A stretch of 64,000 nucleotides of DNA, from contig CAWFLX010000020.1 in assembly GCA_963816775.1 (NCBI GenBank), positions 1-64,000 on the forward strand, given 5' to 3'. Position 1 is the stretch's first letter, and every line of letters begins with the position of its first letter. Source of the stretch: JAFAXD01 sp963816775 (GTDB taxonomy: Bacteria; Pseudomonadota; Alphaproteobacteria; Rhizobiales; Xanthobacteraceae). Made by a program: the position numbers and the translations under genes. This document shows, in pieces, positions 9,146-18,233 of the stretch. Under the pieces are notes generated by a model, which made no database searches, was not told the DNA's origin, and saw nothing but the letters and a program-made list of their open reading frames with translations.

Positions 9146-10018
9146 ATGGTGTCAGCGACCATCCTAGTCCCCGCGGTGCTTAACGGATTGATGACCGGCG
9201 CCGTCTATGCGCTTGTCGCACTTGGCCTGACGCTGATATACGGCGTTCTGCACATCATCAATTTTGCCCATGGCGCGCTGCTTACAGCCGCGATGTTCGC
9301 CGCGTTTTTTGCGCATCAGTTGTTCGGGCTCGATCCCTATGTCGCGGCGCTGATTCTCACACCACTGTTCTTCCTGTTGGGCTATGGGTTGCAGCGTTTC
9401 GTCGTCGGACCGGCCTCGCACGGCGAAGACCGCAACATCCTATTAGTGACGCTCGGGCTCGCGGTGATCATCGAGAATGCGTTGCTTTACGCATTTCGCG
9501 CGGACACGCGCACGATTAATCTGCCATACGCCTTTGACGTGGTGGAAATCGGGATGGCATTTCTCGCGGTCCCGCGCGTGGTTGCTTTCGGTGCCGCTAT
9601 CGCGGTGGCGTTGTGCCTGTGGCTGATCATGCAGTGGACCGATACCGGCAAGGCCATCCGCGCGGTTGCCAAGGAAAAGCTCGGCGCCGAGCTCACTGGC
9701 ATCGAGGTCGCCCACATCTACGCGGTCACGTTCGGGCTTGGCACCGCGTGCCTCGCGATCGCCGCGTGCCTCCTCATTCCGAGTTACTACGTCAATCCGA
9801 GCGCCGGCAATGCGTTCGTGCTCATTGCCTTCACCATTGTGGTGCTTGGCGGCATGGGATCAGTCCTGGGCGCCCTGCTGGGCGGATTGTTCGTCGGCGT
9901 TGTCGAGAGCCTGTCGGGTCTCTACCTCGGTGAATCGCTTGGCCAGATCGGCATCTTCGTTATGTTCATTCTGGTGTTGCTATTCCGCCCTAACGGCTTG
10001 TTTGGAGAGCGGGTGTGA
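9146..10018 (+). CDS. livH: Branched-chain-type ABC importer permease LivH
   Basis: A 290-residue inner-membrane permease. MVSATILVPAVLNGLMTGAVYALVALGLTLIYGVLHIINFAHG is the classic LivH N-terminus, with the FAHG turn. About eight hydrophobic segments follow, and the C-terminal VLGGMGSVLGALLGGLFVG block contacts the ATPases. The ATG at 9146 is chosen because the upstream extension of the frame is arginine-rich non-coding sequence. Its stop overlaps the livM start as GTGA. Confidence 0.92.
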   Translation: MVSATILVPAVLNGLMTGAVYALVALGLTLIYGVLHIINFAHGALLTAAMFAAFFAHQLFGLDPYVAALILTPLFFLLGYGLQRFVVGPASHGEDRNILLVTLGLAVIIENALLYAFRADTRTINLPYAFDVVEIGMAFLAVPRVVAFGAAIAVALCLWLIMQWTDTGKAIRAVAKEKLGAELTGIEVAHIYAVTFGLGTACLAIAACLLIPSYYVNPSAGNAFVLIAFTIVVLGGMGSVLGALLGGLFVGVVESLSGLYLGESLGQIGIFVMFILVLLFRPNGLFGERV

Positions 10019-11007
10019 GGACATTCGCGCCGATCATGGTTGCGATGGCGGTGCTCGCAGCGGTGCCGCTGATCACTGCTTCCAACGTCGTGCTCAACTT
10101 CGCCGTGATGGTGCTGTTGATCGCGCTGGTTGGCCAAGGCTGGAACCTGCTTGGCGGCTATGGTGGTCAGTACTCGTTCGGTCACGCGGCGTTCTTCGGC
10201 ACCGGCGCCTATGCGACCGCGATCCTGCAGATGCGATACGGAGTCAACGCCTGGCTGGGCTTCGGCGTGGGCGTCGCAGCCGGCGCGCTGGTCGGCGCGG
10301 CGATCGGCGCATTGAGCTTTCGCTCTCGATTGCGCGGCTCCTATTTTGCCCTAGTGACGCTCGCGTTCGCCGAGGTGCTTCGCATCATTGCGAGCGTTGC
10401 ACCCATCACCGGGGCAGGTGTCGGAACGCTCATCAAGCTCGATTTGCGGCCGGAGGCATTCCAGTTTCAAAGCCGTGTGCCGTTCTATTGGATCCTGCTC
10501 GGGCTGGTTGGCGCGTCGCTGGTCGTCGTACGCGCGATCGAAGGCCGCCGGTTCGGCGCCTATCTCATGGCAGTGCGCGAAAACGAGGACGCGGCCAGAG
10601 CGCTGGGCGTCGATGCGACGGTCATTAAGCTCGGCGCGATGGCGATCTCCGCAGCGATTACAGCGGCGGGCGGATGTTTCTATGCACAGTATTTTCTGTT
10701 CATCGATGCCGGCATCGCTTATGGGCCGTGGATCTCGGTCGAGGCGTTGCTCGCGCCCATCATTGGCGGCATCGGCACTGTTTTCGGTCCCTTGCTCGGA
10801 GCGCTCGTGATCAAAACCCTAGGCGAGGTCACCAAGCTCGCGACCGGCGACGCGCCCGGCCTCGACCTCGTCATCTACGGATGCGTTCTCGTTCTGGTTA
10901 TTGCCTTTGCGCCGCGCGGCATCGCCGGCATCGTTGACGACCTCCGTCGGCGCTTTCGATCGAACGGCGCCGCCACGCCGGCCGCGTTGGACCACGGCCG
11001 TGGCTGA
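10015..11007 (+). CDS. livM: Branched-chain-type ABC importer permease LivM
   Basis: A 330-residue second permease of the importer. Family blocks GQGWNLLGGYGGQYSFGHAAFFGTGAY, FRLRGSYFALVTLAFAEVL-like text, and the C-terminal GGIGTVFGPLLGALV are present, with about eight or nine membrane segments. Translation begins at the GTG at 10015, overlapping the livH stop by four bases, so the two are translationally coupled. Confidence 0.92.
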   Translation: MRTFAPIMVAMAVLAAVPLITASNVVLNFAVMVLLIALVGQGWNLLGGYGGQYSFGHAAFFGTGAYATAILQMRYGVNAWLGFGVGVAAGALVGAAIGALSFRSRLRGSYFALVTLAFAEVLRIIASVAPITGAGVGTLIKLDLRPEAFQFQSRVPFYWILLGLVGASLVVVRAIEGRRFGAYLMAVRENEDAARALGVDATVIKLGAMAISAAITAAGGCFYAQYFLFIDAGIAYGPWISVEALLAPIIGGIGTVFGPLLGALVIKTLGEVTKLATGDAPGLDLVIYGCVLVLVIAFAPRGIAGIVDDLRRRFRSNGAATPAALDHGRG

Positions 11008-11758
11008 ACCTCTGCTGCGGGTCGAGCAAGTGTCCAAACGCTTCGGCGGCTTGCTCGCGCTCGATCGGGCATCGTTCACGGCTGAATCGGGACGCATCAC
11101 CGCGCTGATCGGGCCGAATGGCGCCGGCAAGACCACCCTGTTCGCGATTATCAGCGGATTCCTGACCGCGAATGGAGGCAGTATTGTCTATGGTGGCGCC
11201 GGGATCGCAGGCGAGCCGCCGCATCGTCTTGCCCGGCGCGGCATCGCACGCACCTTTCAGATCGCGCAGCCATTTACCGGATTGACGGTGTGCGAGAACA
11301 TCGCTGTTGGCGCGTATCTATCTCGGTCGTCGCGCGCGAACGCGCTCGCTGCGGCTGCCGATGTCGCTCGAGCGGTGGGCTTAAGCGATCTGCTCGACTA
11401 TCCAGCCTCAAGTTTGACGGTCGCGGGCCGCAAGCGCCTCGAGCTCGCGCGGGCGCTCGCGATCGAACCGCGGCTGCTGCTGCTCGACGAGGTGCTCGCC
11501 GGACTCAATCCGTCGGAGATCCGCGACATGGTGCCGGTCATCCGCAGCATTTGTGATCGCGGCATCACCATTGTGATGATCGAGCACGTCATGCAGGCGG
11601 TCATGAGCCTGGCGGAGCGCGTGTTCGTGCTTGCCGAAGGCCGCATCATCGCCGAAGGCTCGCCGCACGCGATCGCGAGCGATACACACGTGGTGGAGGC
11701 ATATCTGGGCCGCGGTGCCGCGAGCCGCATGCTGGCTGCGGGGGTGCCCCATGCCTGA
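11000..11758 (+). CDS. livG: Branched-chain-type ABC importer ATP-binding protein LivG
   Basis: Cytoplasmic ATPase of about 252 residues. Walker A is GPNGAGKTT and Walker B with the adjoining Glu is LLLLDEVLAGLNP. The LivG-specific RRGIARTFQIAQPF and EHVMQAVMSLAERVFVLAEG blocks are clear. The ABC signature is weakly conserved, reading LTVAGRKRLELARAL instead of LSxGxQQ. That is usual for LivG (LSYGxxRRLEIARAL type), with Val-Ala in place of Tyr-Gly. The GTG start at 11000 overlaps the livM end by eight bases. Confidence 0.9.
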   Translation: MAEPLLRVEQVSKRFGGLLALDRASFTAESGRITALIGPNGAGKTTLFAIISGFLTANGGSIVYGGAGIAGEPPHRLARRGIARTFQIAQPFTGLTVCENIAVGAYLSRSSRANALAAAADVARAVGLSDLLDYPASSLTVAGRKRLELARALAIEPRLLLLDEVLAGLNPSEIRDMVPVIRSICDRGITIVMIEHVMQAVMSLAERVFVLAEGRIIAEGSPHAIASDTHVVEAYLGRGAASRMLAAGVPHA

Positions 11759-12464
11759 GACGATACTTGCGGTCAGCGGCCTCTACGCTGGTTACGGGGC
11801 GACCGAGATTCTGCGCGGGATCGATCTCACCGTTGGACACGGCGAGATCGTCGCGGTTCTCGGCTCGAACGGCGCCGGAAAATCGACCCTCAACCTCGCC
11901 ATCTCGGGCGTCGTTCGGCCTTGGCGTGGCAGCATCCGGTTCGAAGGCACGGCGATCGAGCACTCGGGGCCGGCAGCGATCGTGGCTCGCGGCCTAATCC
12001 ATGTCCCGGAAGGCCGCCGCACCTTCCCTAATATGACGGTTCGCGAAAATCTTGATCTTGGCGCCTACCGCCGTTCGCGCGCGCGCCGGGACAGAAACCG
12101 CGCCCGGGTATTTACGATCTTCCCGCGACTTGCGGAACGGGAACGGCAGCACGCCGGAACGCTTTCCGGCGGCGAGCAGCAGATGCTAGCGATCGGGCGC
12201 GGGCTGATGGCCGAACCGAAGCTGCTGATCCTCGACGAGCCGTCGCTCGGCCTGTCCCCGCTCCTGGTCGAGGAGCTGTTCGCGCTGATCAGCGCCATCA
12301 ACGCGGAAGGACTGGCCGTACTCCTGGTCGAACAGAACGTGGTGCAAAGTCTCGAGGTGGCGCGTCGCGTCTATATCCTCGACAACGGTGCGTTCGTGCT
12401 AGAGGGAAGCGCTGCCGATGTACGAAACGACCCTAATCTCAAGCGCGCCTATCTCGGGATGTGA
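11751..12464 (+). CDS. livF: Branched-chain-type ABC importer ATP-binding protein LivF
   Basis: A 237-residue ATPase starting MPETILAVSGLYAGYGATEILRG. Walker A is GSNGAGKST, the signature is LSGGEQQMLAIGRGLM and Walker B is LLILDEPSLGLSP. LivF hallmarks HVPEGRRTFPNMTV and LVEQNVVQSLEVARRVYIL are present. It overlaps livG by eight bases and the following lyase gene by a few bases, so importer and enzymes form one transcription unit. Confidence 0.92.
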   Translation: MPETILAVSGLYAGYGATEILRGIDLTVGHGEIVAVLGSNGAGKSTLNLAISGVVRPWRGSIRFEGTAIEHSGPAAIVARGLIHVPEGRRTFPNMTVRENLDLGAYRRSRARRDRNRARVFTIFPRLAERERQHAGTLSGGEQQMLAIGRGLMAEPKLLILDEPSLGLSPLLVEELFALISAINAEGLAVLLVEQNVVQSLEVARRVYILDNGAFVLEGSAADVRNDPNLKRAYLGM

Positions 12465-12466
12465 CT

Positions 12467-13376
12467 ATGGCTGATGCGGAAACCCTGCGTTCTCGCCTGA
12501 CCCGGAAACCCATTGCGGTAGCGCCGGGGGTCTATGACGCGTTCACCGCGCTTGTCGGCGTTCATGCGGGGTTTGCAACACTTTATGTATCAGGCGCCGC
12601 GATCGCCTACACCAGGCTCGGGCGGCCGGACATCGGCCTTGTGGGCATGAGCGAGGTCGCCGACACGCTGGCCCTGATCCGCGATCGCGTTGCTGCTCAC
12701 CTGATCGTCGACGCCGACACCGGCTACGGCAACGCCCTGAACGTCGTGCGCACGGTCCGCCGTTTCGAACAGGCTGGCGCTAACGCGATCCAGATTGAGG
12801 ACCAAGATTTTCCCAAGCGCTGCGGGCACCTCGAGGGCAAGACTTCTGATCGGCGCGGACGAGATGTGCGGCAAGATCCGCGCTGCGCTCGACGCCAGGC
12901 GCTCGCACGAGACGCTCGTCGTTGCCCGGACCGACGCAATCGCGGTCGAGGGGTTCGAGCGCGCTATCGAGCGCGCTACGCGGTACCGCGAGGCTGGCGC
13001 CGATATGCTGTTCGTCGAGGCGCCGAAGGCACGCAATGAGCTTTCGCTTATCCGTGAGGCGTTCGGTGCAACCGTTCCTCTGATGGCGAACATGGTCGAA
13101 GGCGGGAAAACACCGCCCTTGTCCGCAGCCGAACTCGAGGCGCTCGGTTTCGCGCTGGTGATTTTTCCCGGCGGGATCGTACGAGCGTTGGGCCGCGCGG
13201 CCAGCGACTACTATGGTTCGCTCGCGGCGCATGGCACGACCGAGCCATACCGCTCGCACATGCTGGATTTTGACGGCCTCAACGATCTCATCGGCACGCC
13301 GGAGATGATCGCCCTCGGGAAGCGATATGAAGCGGCGGCCGCGCCTTCCGGCAAGACGACGGGCGACCGCCGGTGA
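12467..13376 (+). CDS. Isocitrate lyase/PEP mutase superfamily enzyme, one frameshift
   Basis: This superfamily cleaves or decarboxylates 2-hydroxy or 2-oxo dicarboxylates (methylisocitrate lyase, dimethylmalate lyase, oxaloacetate decarboxylase). Motifs: VDADTGYGN (residues 81-89, metal loop), IEDQDFPKRCGH (110-121) with the catalytic Cys of the KKCGH box kept as KRCGH, then ARTDAIAVEGFERAIERA and PLMANMVEGGKTP. The frame changes at the TT at 12844-12845; deleting one T restores LEGKTLIGADEM. The GTG at 12461 is an alternative start. It ends GTGA-coupled to hyuB. Placed beside LeuCD-type genes, a dialkylmalate-type lyase step is a reasonable but unproven guess. Confidence 0.82.
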
Positions 13377-15112
13377 CCTCGCTCGATCCGATCACGCTCG
13401 CGGTGCTCAACGGACGTCTCGTGCAGATCGCCGACGAGATGGACGCAACGCTCTATCGCTCCGCCTTCAATCCGATCATCGCGGAGGCGCACGATGCCTG
13501 CCACGGCCTCTACCACGCCGACACCGGCGCGACCCTTGTGCAGGGGACGTCAGGGCTGCCGATCTTCGTCGGCGCCATGGCGTTCGCCGTTAAGGCAGTG
13601 ATCGACAAGGTCGCGCGCGACGGCGCTCTCGCGGCCGGCGATACGTTTCTTTTCAACGACCCCTACGACGGTGGTACCCATCTCAACGACATCCGGCTGG
13701 TGCGACCGTTCATGCGGGCGGGCCGGGTGTTCGCATGGCTCGCATCGGTAGGCCACTGGCTCGACGTCGGCGGCAACGTGCCCGGCAATTTCAACGCCAA
13801 GGCAACCGAGAGCTTTCAGGAGGGTTTCCGCATTCCGCCGGTGAAGCTCGTGCGCTCGGGGGTGCTGCAGCAGGACATCATTGACATTCTGGCCGCGAAC
13901 TCGCGTGTCCCGCAGTCGAACTGGGGCGATCTTAACGGCCAGCTCAACGCGCTTGATCTCGGAGAGCGTCGCCTGCACACCCTGCTCGACGAGTATGGCG
14001 ATGAGATCATCGCGGCAGCGCTTGCGGCGTTGAGCGACCGGGCCGAAAGGCTGATGCGCGCCAATATCGAGGCGCTGCCGGACGGCACGTATGCTTGCGA
14101 CGACTTCCTCGACAACGACGGCGTGACCGACCACCCGCTTCGAATTGCACTCGATCTCACCATCGCTGGCGACCGCATGCGGCTCGACTTCTCGCGCTCG
14201 GCGCCGCCGTGCGACGGTCCGCTCAACATCGCATATGCGACCACAGTCGCTTGCTGTTACGTCGCGCTCAAACATCTCTTCATCGACGTCCCAGCCAATG
14301 CGGGGTGCCTCGCGCCAATCGACTTCGTCGTTCCCGACACGACGCTACTCGGCGTCTCGGCGCCGCGCCCGGTCGGCGGGTACACCGAAACCATCCTGCG
14401 CGTCATCGACGTGATCTTCGGCGCCTTCGCCAAGGCCGCGCCAGAGCGGGCCAACGGCAGTCCGTTTGCGACAATCAATGCACTCTCGCTGGCTGGCTGG
14501 CGTGCACACGGCCGGCGTTGGGTCATGTTTTGCTTTTTCGGCGGAGGTCTTGGCGGCAGCCCGGAGGGCGACGGGCTCAATCACGCCAACAATCCTATTT
14601 CGACCGCGACCATCCCGCCGGTCGAGATCCTGAAATCGCTCTATCCGATAATGTTCACGCAATGGGCGCTGAGGCCGGACTCTGGCGGCCCCGGGCGGCA
14701 TCGCGGCGGGCTCGGTGCAATTTATGAGATCGAGGCACTGGCCGACGACGGCGCCGAGGTGTTTCTCCTAGGCGAGCGCGGCAAATATCCGCCGTTCGGC
14801 GTAAACGGCGGCAAGCCGGCCGCGCTCAACCGCTTCGTTTACGAGACTGATAGCGGAGAATCGACACCGCCGCTCGTCTCGAAAGCTACCGATATCAAGA
14901 TCAACCGCGGTCAGAAGGTGCGGCTGGAGACGCCGGGCGGCGGCGGCTTCGGCGATCCGACCACGCGCGAGCCGGGGCGCGTCGTTCGCGACGTGCGGCT
15001 CGGATACATCTCGCGTGACGCGGCCCGCCGCGACTATCAGGTCGTGCTGCACGGGGATGGCTCGCTTGATGCCGAGGCCACCACGAAGGCACGCGCCCGG
15101 ACATCCGTATGA
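13373..15112 (+). CDS. hyuB: Hydantoinase B/oxoprolinase family protein
   Basis: A 579-residue protein of the HyuB/AcxB family, which partners HyuA to hydrolyse cyclic amides (N-methylhydantoin, 5-oxoproline) or to carboxylate ketones such as acetone and acetophenone with ATP. Clear blocks are DPITLAVLNGRLVQIADEMDATLYRSAFNPII, FNDPYDGGTHLNDI, and the C-terminal glycine-rich PGGGGFGDPTTRE. Start is GTG at 13373, overlapping the lyase stop. The gene is complete and in frame. No third, gamma subunit of the acetone carboxylase type is present, which favours a hydantoinase/oxoprolinase-like reaction. Confidence 0.92.
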   Translation: MTSLDPITLAVLNGRLVQIADEMDATLYRSAFNPIIAEAHDACHGLYHADTGATLVQGTSGLPIFVGAMAFAVKAVIDKVARDGALAAGDTFLFNDPYDGGTHLNDIRLVRPFMRAGRVFAWLASVGHWLDVGGNVPGNFNAKATESFQEGFRIPPVKLVRSGVLQQDIIDILAANSRVPQSNWGDLNGQLNALDLGERRLHTLLDEYGDEIIAAALAALSDRAERLMRANIEALPDGTYACDDFLDNDGVTDHPLRIALDLTIAGDRMRLDFSRSAPPCDGPLNIAYATTVACCYVALKHLFIDVPANAGCLAPIDFVVPDTTLLGVSAPRPVGGYTETILRVIDVIFGAFAKAAPERANGSPFATINALSLAGWRAHGRRWVMFCFFGGGLGGSPEGDGLNHANNPISTATIPPVEILKSLYPIMFTQWALRPDSGGPGRHRGGLGAIYEIEALADDGAEVFLLGERGKYPPFGVNGGKPAALNRFVYETDSGESTPPLVSKATDIKINRGQKVRLETPGGGGFGDPTTREPGRVVRDVRLGYISRDAARRDYQVVLHGDGSLDAEATTKARARTSV

Positions 15113-17166
15113 GCGGAGGCGGAATCATTGTCGGAGTCGACGTCGGCGGGACATTCACCGATTTGTTTTTGCTTGATACCTCGGCTGGAAGGTTCCTCAC
15201 CGCAAAGGTGCCGTCGCGGCGCGGTGACGAGGCGCAGGGTTTCTTGAATGGCCTGAAAACGCTCGGCGGGGTTGCAACAATCGCCTCAATCGTGCACGGC
15301 ACGACGGTCGGCACGAACACGCTGCTCGAGCGGCGCGGCCCCAAGATTGGCGTCATCACTACGCGGGGTTTTCGCGATGTGCTCGAAATGCGCCGGCGGG
15401 ATCGCCGCCATACCTGGGGACTGTGGGGTGATTTCATCCCGATCGCTGACCGCGATATGCGCGTCGAAGCGAACGAGAGGACGCTTTCCGACGGCAGTGT
15501 GCGTCGGGCGGTCGATGGTGAGGAGATCCGCACGCTGGCAAGGCGACTTCAGGATAACGGCGCTCAAAGCGTCGCGGTTATATTCATCAATGCCTATGCC
15601 AACGCGGAGAACGAGCGCCGCGCGCTCGCCGAATTGCGGACAGTGTGGCCAAATGAATTCGTAACCGCGTCGCATGAGGTGTTGTCCGAAATTCGCGAGT
15701 TCGAACGCTCCTCGACCGCCGCGTTGAACGCCTATCTGCAACCGGTTGTCGCGTCCTATATCGGCAAGCTTGACGTGGCGCTGGCGGCGCAGAGTTTCCC
15801 GGGCCGGGTGCACATCGTTCAGTCGAATGGCGGGATCATGTCGACGTCAACCGCACGGAAGTTCCCTGTGCGCACGGCGCTGTCGGGGCCGGCCGCAGGC
15901 GTCGTTGCCGGCGCGGCGCTCGCGAGGAATGCGGGCTTCGACAATCTCATCACGTGTGACCTTGGCGGCACATCGTTCGACGTTTCGGTGATCGCGGGTG
16001 GCAAGGCCTCGGTTGCGGCACAGACAACGGTGGATTTCGGCCTTGTCATCCGCACGCCGATGATCGAGATCAATACAATTGGCGCCGGCGGCGGCTCGAT
16101 CGCCTCGGTTGATCGCGGCGGGCTTTTACAGGTTGGCCCGGAAAGCGCGGGTTCGACCCCAGGCCCTGCGTGTTATGGCCAAGGCAACACCTACCCGACA
16201 CTGACCGATGCCCAGGTCGTGCTCGGCCGCATCAATGCGGCGCGTCCGCTTGGCGGCGAGCTCAAAGCACTCGACGTCGCGGCAGCCAAAAAGGCCGTTG
16301 CGACCCATGTCGGCATACCACTCGATCTTGATGTCGATACGGCAGCGGCCGCGATCGTGCATGTGGCAGAGGCGCGCATGGCGGGCGCGATCAAACTCGT
16401 CTCGATCGAGCGCGGGCATGATCCATCTCGCTTCGTCGCGATGCCATTCGGCGGCGGGGGCGCGCTGCACGTCAGTGCTCTCGTCCGTCAGATCGGGCTG
16501 AAAGGTGCGCTGGTTCCGCGTTTTCCCGGCATCACATCGGCGCTCGGCTGCGTGCTCGCGGACCTACGGCACGACGTGGTGCAGACACTTAACCTTATGC
16601 TCGACGGGCTGGACGGATCGGCGCTCGATCGGCGCATGCGCGCGGCCGGCCAGGACGCCAGCGCGGTGGTTGCCGGAGCCCGTATCGCAGTCGAGCGCAC
16701 CGACCTGCTCTTCGAACTCGACATGCATTACCTCGGGCAGACCCATACAGTTCAAGTCCCGTTGCCGGCAGCTCCGCCCGGCAGCAACTTTGGCGTTGCG
16801 GAAGAGACGGTTCGTTCGGCGTTCGAGACGGCCTACCTCGCGTCATTTAGCCGGCTGCTGCCCGAGATTCCGATACGGATTGTCACGTTGCGCGTTGCTG
16901 CAATCGGTCGCCGCCCGGCGTTCGACTTCTCGGTATTTGCTCCGAGCCCTTCCGCATCGCTCGCAAAGGCCCGGCGGGGATCACGACCAGTGTGGTTCGA
17001 TGGTGGGTGGCGCGAGACAGACATCTGGGCACGGCTCGATTTACCGGCCGGGGCCATGATCGCGGGGCCGGCAATCCTCGAGCAGCCGGATGCGACCACG
17101 GTGCTCGAGCCCGGGTTCGCGGGCCGGATTGATTCGGCAGGCAATCTCATCGTGGAGCCTAAATGA
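15109..17166 (+). CDS. hyuA: Hydantoinase A/oxoprolinase family protein (ATP-dependent)
   Basis: A 685-residue protein with an actin-like ATPase fold: IIVGVDVGGTFTDLFLLD (residues 6-23) is the phosphate loop, VHGTTVGTNTLLERRG follows at about 63-78, then SGPAAGVVAGA, LGGTSFDVSVI and GAGGGSIA. It should activate the substrate with ATP and act with HyuB. The start ATG at 15109 overlaps hyuB as ATGA, and its end overlaps the next gene the same way, giving a fully coupled hyuB-hyuA-hydrolase unit. Confidence 0.92.
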   Translation: MSGGGIIVGVDVGGTFTDLFLLDTSAGRFLTAKVPSRRGDEAQGFLNGLKTLGGVATIASIVHGTTVGTNTLLERRGPKIGVITTRGFRDVLEMRRRDRRHTWGLWGDFIPIADRDMRVEANERTLSDGSVRRAVDGEEIRTLARRLQDNGAQSVAVIFINAYANAENERRALAELRTVWPNEFVTASHEVLSEIREFERSSTAALNAYLQPVVASYIGKLDVALAAQSFPGRVHIVQSNGGIMSTSTARKFPVRTALSGPAAGVVAGAALARNAGFDNLITCDLGGTSFDVSVIAGGKASVAAQTTVDFGLVIRTPMIEINTIGAGGGSIASVDRGGLLQVGPESAGSTPGPACYGQGNTYPTLTDAQVVLGRINAARPLGGELKALDVAAAKKAVATHVGIPLDLDVDTAAAAIVHVAEARMAGAIKLVSIERGHDPSRFVAMPFGGGGALHVSALVRQIGLKGALVPRFPGITSALGCVLADLRHDVVQTLNLMLDGLDGSALDRRMRAAGQDASAVVAGARIAVERTDLLFELDMHYLGQTHTVQVPLPAAPPGSNFGVAEETVRSAFETAYLASFSRLLPEIPIRIVTLRVAAIGRRPAFDFSVFAPSPSASLAKARRGSRPVWFDGGWRETDIWARLDLPAGAMIAGPAILEQPDATTVLEPGFAGRIDSAGNLIVEPK

Positions 17167-17765
17167 TGCGTTCAGCTTCGAGCGCTCTCATTCTAGGTGA
17201 CCTGCAGAACGATTTCCTACATCGCGATGGCGCGTATGGTCGGGCGGGCCAGACTTGCCACGACATCGCCGTGCTGCCGGACAAGCTTGCGCCGCTCGTC
17301 CGGGCTAGCCGCGAGCGGGGCATTCTCATTGTCGCGACACTTTTCACGTTGGTGCCCGGCCGCGACGGCGAACCAATCATTTCGCCTCATCTCAAGGCGC
17401 TGCGGCCGTTTCTCGAGAAGGGTGACTTTGCACCAGGCGGATGGGGCCAGAAACTTGTCGATCCCCTTGCGCCCGCGGACGTCGCCGTTGAGAAGGTCGC
17501 CTACTCGGCCTTCTACATGACGCGCCTCGAGTGGGTGCTACGGAAATGTCAAATCGAGCACCTGTATTTCACCGGCATCGTGACCAACGGCGGTGTTGCC
17601 TCGACCGTACGCGATGCACACGTTCGCGACTTTGATTGCACCGTAATCGAGGACGGTTGCGCCGCGTTCTCTAATGAAGTTCATCGCGCTGCCATCGACG
17701 GCTTGCGGCCGGTGGCAAAAATCGTGACGATTGCAGACGTCATTCCGCAGATCGCCGCCAAATAG
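17163..17765 (+). CDS. Isochorismatase-like hydrolase lacking the catalytic Cys
   Basis: A 200-residue isochorismatase-fold protein. The Asp of the family triad is D13 in LILGDLQNDF and the Lys is K111 in VEKVAYSAFY. The third position, normally Cys in TN-x-C-x-x-(S/T)-T, is G144 in VTNGGVASTVRDA. Loss of Cys removes amidase chemistry of the nicotinamidase/carbamoylsarcosine type. Gly at this site is known in the vinyl-ether hydrolases EntB and PhzD. Being last in a hydantoinase operon, an N-carbamoyl amidohydrolase would be expected, so the replacement is notable. The frame is intact and ATGA-coupled to hyuA. Confidence 0.85.
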   Translation: MMRSASSALILGDLQNDFLHRDGAYGRAGQTCHDIAVLPDKLAPLVRASRERGILIVATLFTLVPGRDGEPIISPHLKALRPFLEKGDFAPGGWGQKLVDPLAPADVAVEKVAYSAFYMTRLEWVLRKCQIEHLYFTGIVTNGGVASTVRDAHVRDFDCTVIEDGCAAFSNEVHRAAIDGLRPVAKIVTIADVIPQIAAK

Positions 17766-17833
17766 AGCAAGAGCGTTGCAAAGTCTCGTGGCCTTGGAGT
17801 CAAAAGCGAAAAAAAATCGCCCTGCGCATTTGT

Positions 17834-17907
17834 TGTCCGCTTCCCGCCGGAAGCGGACTTCGCTCGGTCGCTTCGCGACGTCCGCTTTGTGCTACAAGCG
17901 GACATCG
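17834..17907. repeat. GTCCGC-type palindromic repeat, locus 2
   Basis: Two palindromes in tandem: TGTCCGCTTCCCGCCGGAAGCGGACT-like (17834-17859) and GTCCGCTTTGTGCTACAAGCGGAC (17880-17903). Each can fold into a strong hairpin. The rest of the gap 17766-18233 shows no gene. Being just after the hydantoinase operon, the hairpins could also slow or end transcription. Confidence 0.65.
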
Positions 17908-18233
17908 CTGGGAAAGACTTATTGGCCCAGTTGAACTTGCAGTTCAGTCCGGCGCGGCGCCCTACTCTGGGTTTGCCCCATCTTCGGTAAATGTGGACCT
18001 ACCGGAACGCCTGTGGTGAAGACTTGTCGCCAGCTGGTGCGCCGCGTGCTTTACCCCGCTTGATGCAGGAGTGCATTCAGCCCATAAGGGACTTCAGAAC
18101 GAGGAGCTTTTGAAACGTGCGGACGCGGAGCGGCTCGATCCCCGCCCCGCACTGATGTCCATCAGGAGCTGGACTACGGCGCGGAATCCATTCGATCAGG
18201 CTATCGCGCTTGTTGCTACGATTGAGAGGAACC

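Noticed and set aside
17163..17765. Calling the Cys-less isochorismatase-like gene a pseudogene
   Set aside because: The frame is intact, tightly coupled to hyuA, and Gly at this site is compatible with activity in EntB and PhzD.
17834..17907. CRISPR array
   Set aside because: Only two units with unequal spacing and internal palindromes; no leader, spacers or cas genes.
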